Below, piece by piece: positions 10,181 to 18,235 of a stretch of DNA of 64,000 nt. Made by a program: the position numbers and the translations under genes. The notes under the pieces were generated by a model, which ran no database searches, was not told the origin of the DNA, and saw only the letters and a program-made list of their open reading frames with translations. How positions within the stretch are numbered: the first letter of the stretch is position 1; each line of letters begins with the position of its first letter. The DNA lies in NCBI RefSeq assembly GCF_009569385.1, contig NZ_WBOF01000004.1, positions 1 to 64,000 of the forward strand. The letters run 5' to 3'. This DNA is from Streptomyces kaniharaensis. GTDB taxonomy: Bacteria > Actinomycetota > Actinomycetes > Streptomycetales > Streptomycetaceae.

Positions 10181-10441
10181 ATGAGCGACTCGCTCTCCCC
10201 GGATGAGGCCAACGGTGTGGCCGACGCCGTAGCGTTCATCACCTCCGCCGCAAGCACGCTGATCGCCCAGCAGTGGGGCGTACGACCGCCCATGGTCCAC
10301 AAGGCGCTCAGCACCCCCGAAGCAGTCGCCGTCACCACCACGCGCTACCTACTGGCCCTCGGGGCCGGGAAGTCCCCCGCAGAAGCCGCAGGGCACGTCG
10401 GTCGTTCCCTGCTGGCCGACGCCAACCAGCGCGCCGCGTAG
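10181..10441 (+). CDS. small helical protein, 86 aa
   Basis: Unknown function. It has an AAGGAG ribosome site 8-10 bases before ATG and lies 86 bp after the 248-aa gene, so probably in the same unit. It is predicted all-helical, Ala-rich and weakly acidic at the N terminus (MSDSLSPDEANGVADAVAFI), with no membrane segment or cysteine. It ends just before a strong hairpin at 10459-10483, which closes the unit. Confidence 0.65.
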   Translation: MSDSLSPDEANGVADAVAFITSAASTLIAQQWGVRPPMVHKALSTPEAVAVTTTRYLLALGAGKSPAEAAGHVGRSLLADANQRAA

Positions 10442-10458
10442 CGCCCGCCCCCGCCCCC

Positions 10459-10483
10459 GCCCCGCTCACAACGTGAGCGGGGC
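10459..10483 (+). terminator. rho-independent-like hairpin
   Basis: GCCCCGCTCAC and GTGAGCGGGGC form a perfect 11-bp stem with a 3-base loop, 17 bp after the stop of the 86-aa gene. The U-tract is weak (ATCCTGCTTT), as is usual in streptomycetes. Confidence 0.75.
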
Positions 10484-10690
10484 ATCCTGCTTTCCCCCCG
10501 CCGCCCGCCGCCGCCCGCCGCCGCCCGCCGCCTCCCGGCACCCGGCACCCGGCACCCTCACGGTCTCACCCGCGCCACGCTCCCAAACGGCCACCACGTC
10601 CTCTGGCCTGTTGCCGTCCGACCTACCCGCTCCGCTCACCATGGTTCGCTCTGAGCCGCCCGTGTCCTACCTCTGGTCTGCAAGGTTCTG

Positions 10691-10930
10691 CCGCTCCAAC
10701 TCCGCTGTTCCTCTGTCCGTCGTCCGTACCGCTCCAACCCCGCTCCTCCTCCGTCCGTCGTCCGTACCGCTCCAACCCCGCTCCTCCTCCGTCCGTCGTC
10801 CGTACCGCTCCAACCCCGCTCCTCCTCCGTCCGTCGTCCGTACCGCTCCAACCCCGCTCCTCCTCCGTCCGTCGTCCGTACCGCTCCAACCCCGCTCCTC
10901 CTCCGTCCGTCGTCCGTACCGCTCCAACCC
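10691..10930. repeat. 38-bp direct repeat array, about 6.3 copies
   Basis: The octamer GCTCCAAC recurs every 38 bp (phase positions 10692, 10730, 10768, 10806, 10844, 10882, 10920). The first unit is diverged, the middle ones are essentially identical and the last is truncated. There is no unique spacer, so this is not CRISPR. Each unit contains CCGTCCGTCGTC, whose complement also occurs twice at 7303-7332. It lies in the 1.3-kb gene-free stretch 10442-11787. Confidence 0.9.
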
Positions 10931-11224
10931 TCTGCCTCGCCGCACGCCGGCTCTGCCTGCTCTCTCCCGCTCCAGCTGATGTTTCTTCGCACGTCCATCC
11001 AGCTCCGCCATAGGCCCGTAGGGAAGTAGTCGGCGTGCCGCGGTCCCCTTGTCCGTGCCTGTGACCTGCCTGTTTGGCTTCTAGCGACTTGAATGGAAGG
11101 GGACTCGAAACGGGACCTGAAACGGAACCTCAAAGGGGACTCCAAACGGGACTCCAAAGGGAACCCCAAACGGAACCACTCTGTTCGCTCCCGGCCGGCG
11201 TGGTCCCGAGCCCTCCGCCTGGGG

Positions 11225-11444
11225 GGAGATATCTCCTTCCGGGCGGAGGAGCGGCCATGAGTCCTGCCGCCGGCCAAAGGGAGGAGATGTCACTCCCCCC
11301 GCCCTCGGCGTTTCCTTCCTGCTCTGCGCGGCGGGGAGAGATCACTCCCCATCGCGGACGCGTGCGGGGCTGTCCGGCCGGCCGGGAGCGGGGAGAGATC
11401 TCCTCCCCGGCCGGACTCTCAGGGTGGAGGGGAGAGATCTCCCC
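11225..11444. repeat. second cluster of GGAGA...TCTCC/ACTCC palindromes
   Basis: Five sites: GGAGATATCTCC at 11225 (perfect palindrome), GGAGATGTCACTCC at 11283, GGAGAGATCACTCC at 11335, GGAGAGATCTCC at 11392 and GGAGAGATCTCC at 11431. With the 7.7-8.4 kb cluster they bracket the small-gene block 8.6-10.4 kb. The rest of 10.9-11.7 kb shows no supportable gene. Confidence 0.75.
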
Positions 11445-11714
11445 CCGACGCGCGGTCCACGGGCCGGTTCTGCTGCTCCCACGGCCACTTCCTCTCGCAG
11501 CTGTCCAAGGCGTCTTCGCAGGTGGCGGATGGACCTGCATTCGTCTGCTGCTCGTCCGTCGAGGCACGGCACGCCCAGGAGGGCGAACAGCAGACAGTCT
11601 TCGGACAAGCAGTACGCGGCCATGGGCCAGGCCCTCGCTGGCTGTAACGGACCGGCGGGCGCCGGTAGTCCTGACTCGGTTGGCCGACCGCCGCGCGGGC
11701 CGACCAGTACGGGC

Positions 11715-11774
11715 AGACGCCGATGCGGCGGTGTCCCCAGGTCTCGACCTGGGGACACCGCCGCATCGGCGTCT
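11715..11774 (-). terminator. 60-bp perfect hairpin after the VWA gene
   Basis: A 28-bp perfect stem (11715-11742 with 11747-11774) with loop CTCG, 14 bp beyond the VWA stop on the minus strand. Position fits a terminator, but the stem is unusually long and could also be a protein-bound or replication-related palindrome. Confidence 0.7.
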
Positions 11775-11787
11775 CAAGGGGCAGGGG

Positions 11788-12561
11788 TCAGCGGAGAATG
11801 CCCTGCTCTCGGGCTGCCTTGAGCCACTTCGGGAACTCCCCCATCAGCTGGGAGTAGAGGTGGTTATCCGTCAAGGCGCTGGGGTTGTCTCCGGCGGCGA
11901 AGAATCCCGCATTGTCGACGATTCGAGCCGCGGGGACCGGCATGTCGTCCAGGCTGCGGAGGTAGGCGAACGGGTCGTTGCCGAAGCCGATGAACTGCCA
12001 GAAGATGGGGAGCTTCGCCGCCTCCTTGAGCAGCTTCGTGGTGGCGGGCTTGTCATCCGGGGCTCCGTCGGTCTGGAAGATGACGAAGGCCGGAGCAGTG
12101 GTCTTGCTCTGCTGGTAGTGCTCAATGACCGCTTCCATCCCGCTCGCGTAGTAGGTGCGGCCCATGTGGCCGAGGCCGTTGTGGATCGCGCCGACGCGGC
12201 CCTGGTAGTTGTCCAGGGAGAGGTCGATGGTCTTCTCGCTGCGGTGCAGCAGGCCACGGCGGACCTTGTGGGTGTGGACTCCGGTGGAGAAGAACGTGAG
12301 GGGCACGATGCCATCGTCGTCGAAGTGGGCGGCCAGGCCGAGCGCCTGCTCGGACAGGCGCTGGACACTGCCGTCGTTGTAGAACCGGCGCATGGAACCC
12401 GAGCGGTCCAGGACGAGGTAGACGGCGGCTCGCAGGCCCAGGAGGTCGATATTCCTGAGGGTGGCCTCGGCCGACCTGTAGGTGTCGATCAAGCCGGGTG
12501 CCGTGCCGGTGATCTTCTCCAGGCTGATGGCGGAGGTCTTGGTCAGGCTGGGGATGGACAT
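11788..12561 (-). CDS. VWA (von Willebrand factor A) domain protein, 257 aa
   Basis: A cytoplasmic VWA-fold protein that should bind a metal ion and protein ligand. The MIDAS motif DRSGSM (DxSxS) is at about residue 50 within AVYLVLDRSGSMRRF; the later strand FVIFQTDGAPDD supplies the conserved Asp-Gly. It resembles TerF/TerY-type VWA proteins of actinomycetes, usually partners of ATPases or stress proteins. The start at 12561 is chosen because AGGAG precedes it; the frame extends upstream into the P1 -10 box and cannot start there. It is served by both promoter families (P2 at 12639-12610, P1 at 12715-12687). No partner MoxR or TerD gene is nearby. Confidence 0.8.
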   Translation of the reverse strand: MSIPSLTKTSAISLEKITGTAPGLIDTYRSAEATLRNIDLLGLRAAVYLVLDRSGSMRRFYNDGSVQRLSEQALGLAAHFDDDGIVPLTFFSTGVHTHKVRRGLLHRSEKTIDLSLDNYQGRVGAIHNGLGHMGRTYYASGMEAVIEHYQQSKTTAPAFVIFQTDGAPDDKPATTKLLKEAAKLPIFWQFIGFGNDPFAYLRSLDDMPVPAARIVDNAGFFAAGDNPSALTDNHLYSQLMGEFPKWLKAAREQGILR

Positions 12562-12609
12562 AGTGCTCCTTGTACGTGCCGAAGATCCCGCTTCTGCGGG
12601 TTCGGACAA

Positions 12610-12639
12610 TAGAGGTGTGCTGATGGGGGTCGGTGTGAC
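12610..12639 (-). promoter_or_regulatory. P2-type element, copy 1 (VWA gene)
   Basis: On the minus strand GTCACAC (12639-12633), 16 bp, ACCTCTA (12616-12610) followed by TTG. It lies 49 bp before the VWA start codon. One of six copies in the window. Confidence 0.75.
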
Positions 12640-12686
12640 GCCGTTGATGAGCGATGCTCGGCGTCCCAGCGTTGCCCGCAGATCAA

Positions 12687-12715
12687 ACATTACCTCAACT
12701 CATAGACTTAAGCAA
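12687..12715 (-). promoter_or_regulatory. P1-type promoter/operator, copy 3
   Basis: Minus strand TTGCTT, 17-bp spacer beginning AAGTCTATGAGT, then TAATGT. It sits between the VWA gene and the end of the translocase gene. Confidence 0.75.
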
Positions 12716-12724
12716 CTCACTTCG

Positions 12725-14932
12725 TCACTCCAGGGCCTTTCGCAGCTCGGCAAGGCGGTAGCCCGTCGGCTTGCCCGCCAGATCGGTGAGGCGGCGCGAG
12801 GCGAGCGTGAGGCCCGAGGTGCGCAGCGCTCGCGCGAGGGCCTTGCCGACTTCTCGGAGCCTGGTGTTCTCCTCGCGGTCGTCCCAGCGTTCCCACCGCT
12901 CGGGGTCGGCCTGTCGCAGGTGGTCGAGGATCTGGGCCACGGTGAGGTGGGGCGGGTTGCCGTGCTCGGCGAAGGCGCCCAGCAGGTGTAGCGCGATCGC
13001 TGGCTGCGCCGCTGCGGGGGCGCCAGTCGCTCCGGTGAGTCGGAGAAGTTCCCCCCAGGTGGGCGGTTCGCTGAGTCGGTCGTCGGCGGCGCCGGTGACG
13101 AAGTCCGGCAGTGGGGCGCCCAGAGCGGCGGCGAGGCTGGTCTCGTCGATCTCGACGAGACCAGCCTCAGCCCGTTCAGCTGCGCGGCGCTTCGCCTCGT
13201 CGAGGGTGATGTGGTGGATCTTGTGGATCATGGGGTCGTCCGGCATGCCCGGCGCGCCTTCGATGTAGACCTGTGCGCACTGCCGCAGGTCGTCGCCGGA
13301 CTTGCCGTTGAGGCGGTGCGGGAGCCAGCCTTCGTCCATCATGCCGCCGCCGAGGGCGGCTTTGACGTCGACGTCGCGGCACGGGCCGAGGATCTTCAGG
13401 GCCGGCTGCTGGGCCAGGTTGGAGCCGAGGAAGGCTGTGGTGGCGCCCTGCGCGGCGAAGACGATCCAGACCCCCTCCTTGCGGCCGATAAGCAGGAGGG
13501 ATGCGACAAGCAGCTTGGAAAGTTCGGTCAGCTTGGGGAATTCGTCGATGAATACAAGGACTGCTGGATGTTCAGGGGATGGTTGCCAGGCGTCGCCCAT
13601 GCCGAGACCGCGGCGGATGCGGGCGCGGCCTGCGGCCAGGCAGTGCAGCCACAGCAGCGTGCGCTCGATGGTCGCGGGGTCGAGGCTGGTGAGCCGGATC
13701 GCGTCTTCGTAGGGACCGGGTCCGTCGCCGCTGGGGTCGAGGAAGAGCGTGACCGCGTCGCGGCATGCCGTGGTGACGTCGACGAGTGCGCGCAGCAGGG
13801 TGGACTTGCCGCCGCCGGATCGGGCGATGACCTCGCCCATGAGGCCGGCCAGGGGGAAGGCGAGGGGGCGGCCGTTGGCGGAGCCGCCGTAGACGGAGGA
13901 GTCGGTGATGCTGATCGACTTCGGCGCGAGGTAGGGCGCGGGCGGTAGATCGGCGAACATGTCGCCTTGGCGTAGCAGGAGGGTCGCACAGGCGGTGCGG
14001 TTCTTCAGCGGCTGGACGATGACGTCGCCCTTGCCGAGGTCGAAGAGCGTCTCAAGGTCGGGGGCCTTGTCGATGATCGCGGCAGGGGTGCCTTTGGAGA
14101 CGCGGACGGTGGACTGCCAGCCCCAGGGCTGCTGCTCGACGTCGGTGATTTCGGCGACGGGGATGTTCTCGGCTCGCAGGGCGCGCAGGATGCACTCTGC
14201 CGCCAGGTCTGCGGTGGTCGCTCGGGCTATGGGGTACGGGGTGGTGTCGGACTGGGTTGCGCTGGCTACGCCGGGGGCCGGCTCGGGTGCGGGGAATCCG
14301 AGGCGGGGCGGCGGAGGGTTCAGCGTGGTGGGCCGGCGCCCTTGGATCCAGGCGGTTGCTCCTGCGAGCAGGGCGGCGGTGGCGGCGGTGTAGGCGGCGG
14401 GGGCGGGGTTCTGTGCGCCGAGGGCGACGGAGATGGCAGCCAGCACGGCGGTGCCCAGGCGCCGGTTTCGGGCCCGGGCGGTGCGGGTGGCCGCGAGGTC
14501 GGCGCCGCTGGGCGGGCGGGGGGTGAACGTTTCACCGCGGACGGCGTTCGCCTCTCGGGAGTAGAGGGCGCGCTGGCGGTGTGCCTGATGGTCGCTGGAG
14601 TTCTTCCAGTGCTTGAGCTGGGTGTTGATCTCCCGCAGGTCGGCGGTGCGGCGTTCTTTCCACTGGGTGTGCTGGTGGTTGAGGTGGAAGGCGGTCAGGT
14701 ACTCCGGGGAGAGGTCCTGGGCGTTCCACCAGCGGCTCAGCTGCCGCGCGGTGTGGCGGGTGCCGTCGGCGAGGACGGAGCGCTCCCGGACGGCGATCTT
14801 GTGTACGTACGCGGTGAGGGTGGCGGCTCGGGCGGCCCGGTCCGGTAGCGGCGGCTCGTTGGGATCGTCGCGGGGGCCGGAGTCGACGGCTTCCTTGTCG
14901 GACTCGTCGAACGATGCGGGGGAGGCGGACAT
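12725..14932 (-). CDS. TraB-type FtsK/SpoIIIE DNA translocase, 735 aa
   Basis: Likely the septal DNA pump that moves double-stranded plasmid DNA between mycelial cells, the hallmark of Streptomyces conjugation. The N-terminal 130 residues are charged; hydrophobic helices at about 150-190 (LGTAVLAAISVALGA ... AALLAGATAWI) would anchor it. Walker A is RSGGGKSTLLRAL at about 369-377 and Walker B is AVLVFIDEFPKL at about 455-463. The last 90 residues (LTVAQILDHLRQADPERW ... TGYRLAELRKAL) look like the winged helix that binds short clt repeats. The ATG at 14932 follows AGGAGCAGCAGC. It is followed in the same operon direction by small membrane and Spd-like genes, as in AICE and plasmid transfer loci. 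Confidence 0.85.
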   Translation of the reverse strand: MSASPASFDESDKEAVDSGPRDDPNEPPLPDRAARAATLTAYVHKIAVRERSVLADGTRHTARQLSRWWNAQDLSPEYLTAFHLNHQHTQWKERRTADLREINTQLKHWKNSSDHQAHRQRALYSREANAVRGETFTPRPPSGADLAATRTARARNRRLGTAVLAAISVALGAQNPAPAAYTAATAALLAGATAWIQGRRPTTLNPPPPRLGFPAPEPAPGVASATQSDTTPYPIARATTADLAAECILRALRAENIPVAEITDVEQQPWGWQSTVRVSKGTPAAIIDKAPDLETLFDLGKGDVIVQPLKNRTACATLLLRQGDMFADLPPAPYLAPKSISITDSSVYGGSANGRPLAFPLAGLMGEVIARSGGGKSTLLRALVDVTTACRDAVTLFLDPSGDGPGPYEDAIRLTSLDPATIERTLLWLHCLAAGRARIRRGLGMGDAWQPSPEHPAVLVFIDEFPKLTELSKLLVASLLLIGRKEGVWIVFAAQGATTAFLGSNLAQQPALKILGPCRDVDVKAALGGGMMDEGWLPHRLNGKSGDDLRQCAQVYIEGAPGMPDDPMIHKIHHITLDEAKRRAAERAEAGLVEIDETSLAAALGAPLPDFVTGAADDRLSEPPTWGELLRLTGATGAPAAAQPAIALHLLGAFAEHGNPPHLTVAQILDHLRQADPERWERWDDREENTRLREVGKALARALRTSGLTLASRRLTDLAGKPTGYRLAELRKALE

Positions 14933-14951
14933 GCTGCTGCTCCTGGCGGTG

Positions 14952-14988
14952 CCGCGGTTGCCGGCCGGGCGGGCGGCGGCAACCGCGG
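14952..14988 (-). terminator. intercistronic hairpin upstream of traB-like gene
   Basis: CCGCGGTTGCCG and CGGCAACCGCGG form a 12-bp perfect stem between the 168-aa membrane gene and the translocase gene. It may attenuate or process the operon message. Confidence 0.55.
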
Positions 14989-14994
14989 CGTGGA

Positions 14995-15501
14995 TCAGTT
15001 GAAGGCGCCGGTGATCTGGATGCCGATGCCGTTGACGAGGGGGACGAGGGTGGCGGCGGCCAGGCCGGCGCCACCTGCGGACAGTCCGAGTCCGCTGCCG
15101 GAGGCGGCGCCGAGCCCGAAGTCGAGGGAGACGGACTTGGTGATCGACTTCCAGGCGGTAGCCAGGCCGACGCAGAGCAGCACCAGCACCATGGCGCCGG
15201 ACGGGGTGATCACTCCGGGGTGGGCTCCGCCGTGGATTGCGGGGGTGGCCGATCCGGTCGCGCCGGACAGGACCTTGTCCCCGCCCATGTTCATGACGTG
15301 GGCGACGAAGCCGAAGAAGTACCCGAGCGCTCCCCCGGTGCACAGGACGGACAGCATGCCGAGTGCTTGGCCGAGGAGGAAGGGAATGAGGGCCTTCCAG
15401 CTGCGCAGGTCGTGGCGGAAGAAGCGCACTCCGCGCCAGACGAGGAAGGAGAGGGCCACGGTGAGGCCGCCGATCGTGACGTACGTGGCGGTGGTGAACA
15501 T
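14995..15501 (-). CDS. membrane protein of the transfer operon, 168 aa
   Basis: Predicted integral membrane protein with about four segments: TYVTIGGLTVALSFLVW, LIPFLLGQALGMLSVLCTGGALGYFFGFV, MVLVLLCVGLATAW and a glycine/alanine-rich C-terminal segment. It resembles in size and position the small Spd proteins that assist intramycelial plasmid spreading, but I cannot assign a family. The ATG at 15501 overlaps the stop of the preceding gene (ATGA), so it is translationally coupled. A longer frame upstream is an out-of-context extension. Confidence 0.7.
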   Translation of the reverse strand: MFTTATYVTIGGLTVALSFLVWRGVRFFRHDLRSWKALIPFLLGQALGMLSVLCTGGALGYFFGFVAHVMNMGGDKVLSGATGSATPAIHGGAHPGVITPSGAMVLVLLCVGLATAWKSITKSVSLDFGLGAASGSGLGLSAGGAGLAAATLVPLVNGIGIQITGAFN

Positions 15502-16061
15502 CAGGAGGCTCCGGTCAGGGCGGTGACGATCAGGAGGAAGGTGGGTCCGTAGAGCACGGCGGCGGAGATGTTCAGGGTGAACAGCCATCGGGTGATCGCG
15601 CCGGGGTAGCGCAGCCGCCAGGAGCCCGTGATCAGGGCGGCCATGAACGCCATGCCGACGGGCGCGGCCGTGCCGGCGTCGTGGGCCAGGGCGTAGAGGG
15701 CGGGCTGGATCAGCGCCCCTGCGGCCACTGCGCTCAGGCGGGCCTTGTCCGCGACGATCCACGAGAAGTCGAACATCCGGTCCCGGCCGGCGGTCGGGGC
15801 CTGCATCTCGGCGTAGTAGTAGTGGTGGTGGTGGTGGACCTCAACCCCGGGGGCGACGGCTGGGGCTTCCCCCTCTCCCACGGCGGCGGTGTGGTGGTTC
15901 CGCCGAGTCGGGGCGAGGGTGTCCGTCTCCCCCAGGGCGGCCTTCACGTAGGCCCGGGCCCTGAGCTCGTCTCCGCCGATCGCGGCGGAATCGGCGCCAG
16001 GCTGGCTCCGGGGCGCGGCGGCGGGTTCTGCTCGGCGGCGCCCGGTCGAGATCATCTTCAT
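15501..16061 (-). CDS. membrane protein with His/Tyr-rich segment, 186 aa
   Basis: The N-terminal half is soluble and contains an odd natural run of five His then three Tyr (VEVHHHHHYYYAEM, about residue 77). The C-terminal half has two to three hydrophobic segments (LSAVAAGALIQPALYAL, PVGMAFMAALITGSW, LFTLNISAAVLYGPTFLLIVTAL). It overlaps both neighbours by ATGA junctions, indicating a tightly coupled operon with the TraB-type translocase. Probably a spread or transfer accessory protein; the His run may bind metal but nothing else supports that. Confidence 0.7.
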   Translation of the reverse strand: MKMISTGRRRAEPAAAPRSQPGADSAAIGGDELRARAYVKAALGETDTLAPTRRNHHTAAVGEGEAPAVAPGVEVHHHHHYYYAEMQAPTAGRDRMFDFSWIVADKARLSAVAAGALIQPALYALAHDAGTAAPVGMAFMAALITGSWRLRYPGAITRWLFTLNISAAVLYGPTFLLIVTALTGAS

Positions 16062-16252
16062 CGGTGGGCCTCGCGGTCGTCGGCGGCGCGGCCGCTCAGA
16101 GGCGGGACGAGCGTGAGGTGCGGGCGTCCGATGTGCCGCGGGCGCGGGGAGACGCGCGGGGAGAGCGCGGGCCGCCGGTCGGCGACAAGAGCGAGCACGT
16201 CCGCGACATGGTCGTCGAAGGACTGGGCCGGCGTGTTGGCAGGGCTGGGCAT
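16058..16252 (-). CDS. small protein, 64 aa
   Basis: A short polar protein (MPSPANTPAQSFDDHVADVLALVADRR) rich in Pro and Arg in its second half, with no recognised domain. The ATG at 16252 has GAGG eight bases upstream, and its stop overlaps the next start by ATGA. The phrase QSFDDHVADVLALV resembles the C-terminal QTFDDELLLAGL of the upstream DUF2637 protein, perhaps a shared docking motif. Assignment as a gene rests on overlap coupling and operon position. Confidence 0.6.
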   Translation of the reverse strand: MPSPANTPAQSFDDHVADVLALVADRRPALSPRVSPRPRHIGRPHLTLVPPLSGRAADDREAHR

Positions 16253-16329
16253 GGCTGGGTCCTCACGAGATTTCGGGAGCTCGCGGGCGGCCGGGGCCGA
16301 CGTCCGCAGAGCGAGGCAGGTGGGGCGGG

Positions 16330-17775
16330 TCAGCGTCGGCCAGCGCCCGCAGGGACGAGGAGCGTCGAGCCGGGCAGCACCTGGTAGCCGTCGGTCAGGC
16401 CGGCGAGCAGGAGTTCGTCGTCGAAGGTCTGGGCTGTCGACTGGCCCTCGGTGTCGGGTGGTTCGGGAGCCGCGTTGGCCAGGGCCAGGGCCTGGTCGAC
16501 GTGGCGTTCCAGAGGGGCTGCCGTGCCGGTGCCATACCGGGTCACCGCGGCCGGGAGCCAGGTGTCCTGGGACTTGTGGAACTTGCGGGCGCGGGGTGTG
16601 CCGATGCCGACGGCGCTGGCGCACTTGTTGATGCCCCACGCGAGCTTGCCGTCGCTGCGTAGGGGCACGAGGCGGACGAACCTCTCCTCCACCTCCGCGT
16701 CGGTCAGGACGTCGGTCATACCGTCGGTGGCCCCCATACCGCTCTCCACCTGCGGTTCTTCGGGGGAGGCCGGGTCGTCCGGGGTGCCGGTATGGGTGGT
16801 GCCGGTATGAGGTGGAACGGTTCCGGCGGCTCCGATCAGCGTGCCGCGCATGGCTTCGAAGGCCGCTGCGGAGCGCAGGTTCATACCGGCCCATTCCGCT
16901 TGCCGGACGCGGAGCTGCAGTCGGCCGACGACCTGTTCCAGCACGGCCGGGTCGGCGCACCGGGCTCGCTCGCTGGCGGTCTGGGCGCGGCTGTCGGCCC
17001 GTGCCTCCAGGAGCCGGTATGCCCAGCGGGTCGGTCGGCCGGCTTTGCGGACCGCTTCTTGGGCGCGGCGCAGCCGGTACCAGCGGAAGGCGGCCCGGGA
17101 GACGCGGACCTCGGCGGTGGCCTCTTCCTGGGCCAGGTCCTGGCGGGCGGCCAGGAGCAGGGCGACGCGGACGGCCTCGACGGGGTGGAAGAGTCGGACC
17201 AGCGCCAGGCGGCGGTCCGGGCGGGCGCGGCTGCTGCGGGCGGCGCGGCGTTCCTCCAGGGAGCCGAGTTCCCACAGGACTGCGGCCAGGACCGGCCACA
17301 CGGCGCGGACGACCGCGCCGAGCGGCGAGGCGGCTTCGGCTGCGGAGAACAGGGAGCTGGTGCCGGCCAGTACCCAGAAGAGGACGCCGGACAGCCCTGG
17401 TCCTTCGCCGGCGCGGGCGCGGCGGCGCGCGCGGCGGCCGCAGACCATCGCGGCGATGTCGAGGGCGACGAAGGGCAGAAGGTCGAACGGGTCGCTCAGG
17501 CCCATCTGGTGACGGCCTACACGGCGGAGCCCGGTCGCCGACAGGGCCGCTGCCGCGGCGGCGATGACCATGGTCAGGCGGTCTTCGAGACGGCGTCCGT
17601 GCAGGTCGGCGGCAGCGGAGCGCTGCTTGTCGTCGAGGGCGGCGTGGAGAGCCCGCCGTCGGCGCAGGGCGAGCGCCGGGCCGAGGGTGAGAACGATCGC
17701 GCCAGCGATGAACTGCCAGGAGGTGAGCAGCTCGGTGATGGGGAGCGTCGTTCCCGGGATCTGGTCGAAGGTCAC
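16330..17775 (-). CDS. DUF2637-type Spd-like membrane protein, 481 aa
   Basis: The N-terminal 200 residues carry four or five membrane segments (FIAGAIVLTLGPALAL, LTMVIAAAAAALSATGL, FVALDIAAMVC, SGVLFWVLAGTSSLFSAAEAASPLGAVVRAVWPVLAAVLWELGSL), the pattern of actinomycete DUF2637/SpdB2-like proteins. The following 280 residues are soluble, with a helix-turn-helix-like region (FVRLVPLRSDGKLAWGINKCASAVGIGTPRARKF). The GTG at 17775 overlaps the upstream stop (GTGA). Known relatives sit in conjugation and spread operons, and here it shares an operon with the TraB-type translocase. Confidence 0.7.
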   Translation of the reverse strand: MTFDQIPGTTLPITELLTSWQFIAGAIVLTLGPALALRRRRALHAALDDKQRSAAADLHGRRLEDRLTMVIAAAAAALSATGLRRVGRHQMGLSDPFDLLPFVALDIAAMVCGRRARRRARAGEGPGLSGVLFWVLAGTSSLFSAAEAASPLGAVVRAVWPVLAAVLWELGSLEERRAARSSRARPDRRLALVRLFHPVEAVRVALLLAARQDLAQEEATAEVRVSRAAFRWYRLRRAQEAVRKAGRPTRWAYRLLEARADSRAQTASERARCADPAVLEQVVGRLQLRVRQAEWAGMNLRSAAAFEAMRGTLIGAAGTVPPHTGTTHTGTPDDPASPEEPQVESGMGATDGMTDVLTDAEVEERFVRLVPLRSDGKLAWGINKCASAVGIGTPRARKFHKSQDTWLPAAVTRYGTGTAAPLERHVDQALALANAAPEPPDTEGQSTAQTFDDELLLAGLTDGYQVLPGSTLLVPAGAGRR

Positions 17776-18137
17776 GGGCTGTCCCTCCGGGCGGCCTCGC
17801 TGGCGGCCTCGGCGGCGCGTGCCTGCAGCTCTGCGGTAGTGACGAGGGTGGGCTCCTCGGTGACCCAGGTGCGAAACGCCTCGCGCTCGAGGGCGGCCTG
17901 GTGCCACAGCGCGAGCAGCAGGAGGGTCAGCGGGCTGATCTGGTCGGTGCCGGCCGTGGCGGGGACCGGCACGACCAGGATCTGGGCGGGTTCGCGCCGG
18001 GCGAGATGGCTGATCAGGCGGCGGTGGCGGCTGCGTAGTTCGGTCAGCTCGCGGCGGGCGGTTCGGGCCTCGTGGCGCGCGGTCGCCGCCGTCCGGAGCA
18101 GGCCGGCGAGGGTGCTCGTGCGGATGAAGCGGATCAT
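17772..18137 (-). CDS. coiled-coil protein of the transfer operon, 121 aa
   Basis: Mostly helical and Arg/Ala/Glu-rich (TAATARHEARTARRELTELRSRHRRLISHLARREP), with a short hydrophobic stretch (ISPLTLLLLALWHQAALEREAF). No family recognised. Both ends overlap neighbours by four bases, so it is part of the coupled string from the WhiB-like gene to the translocase. Confidence 0.65.
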   Translation of the reverse strand: MIRFIRTSTLAGLLRTAATARHEARTARRELTELRSRHRRLISHLARREPAQILVVPVPATAGTDQISPLTLLLLALWHQAALEREAFRTWVTEEPTLVTTAELQARAAEAASEAARRDSP

Positions 18138-18235
18138 CGGTCACCGCCGCGGTACGGCCGGCCGGTCGGCTGCTGGGTGGTGGCGCCGGCGCGGTAGGAC
18201 GTCGCGGCAGTGCGGGGGTCCTGGTGGTGGATCAC
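18134..18235 (-). CDS. very small coupled ORF, 33 aa
   Basis: GTG at 18235 overlaps the WhiB-like stop (GTGA), and its own TGA overlaps the next ATG. The peptide is basic and Gln/Thr/Gly-rich (IHHQDPRTAATSYRAG). Perfect four-base junctions on both sides argue that it is translated, whether or not the peptide has a function. Confidence 0.5.
   Translation of the reverse strand: MIHHQDPRTAATSYRAGATTQQPTGRPYRGGDR

Noticed and set aside
10691..10930. CRISPR array suspicion for the 38-bp repeats
   Set aside because: Repeats are head-to-tail with no unique spacers and no cas genes in the window.
15820..15840. Poly-histidine tag as cloning artefact
   Set aside because: Five His then three Tyr lie in the middle of a natural coupled gene with ordinary flanking sequence; no vector sequence is seen.
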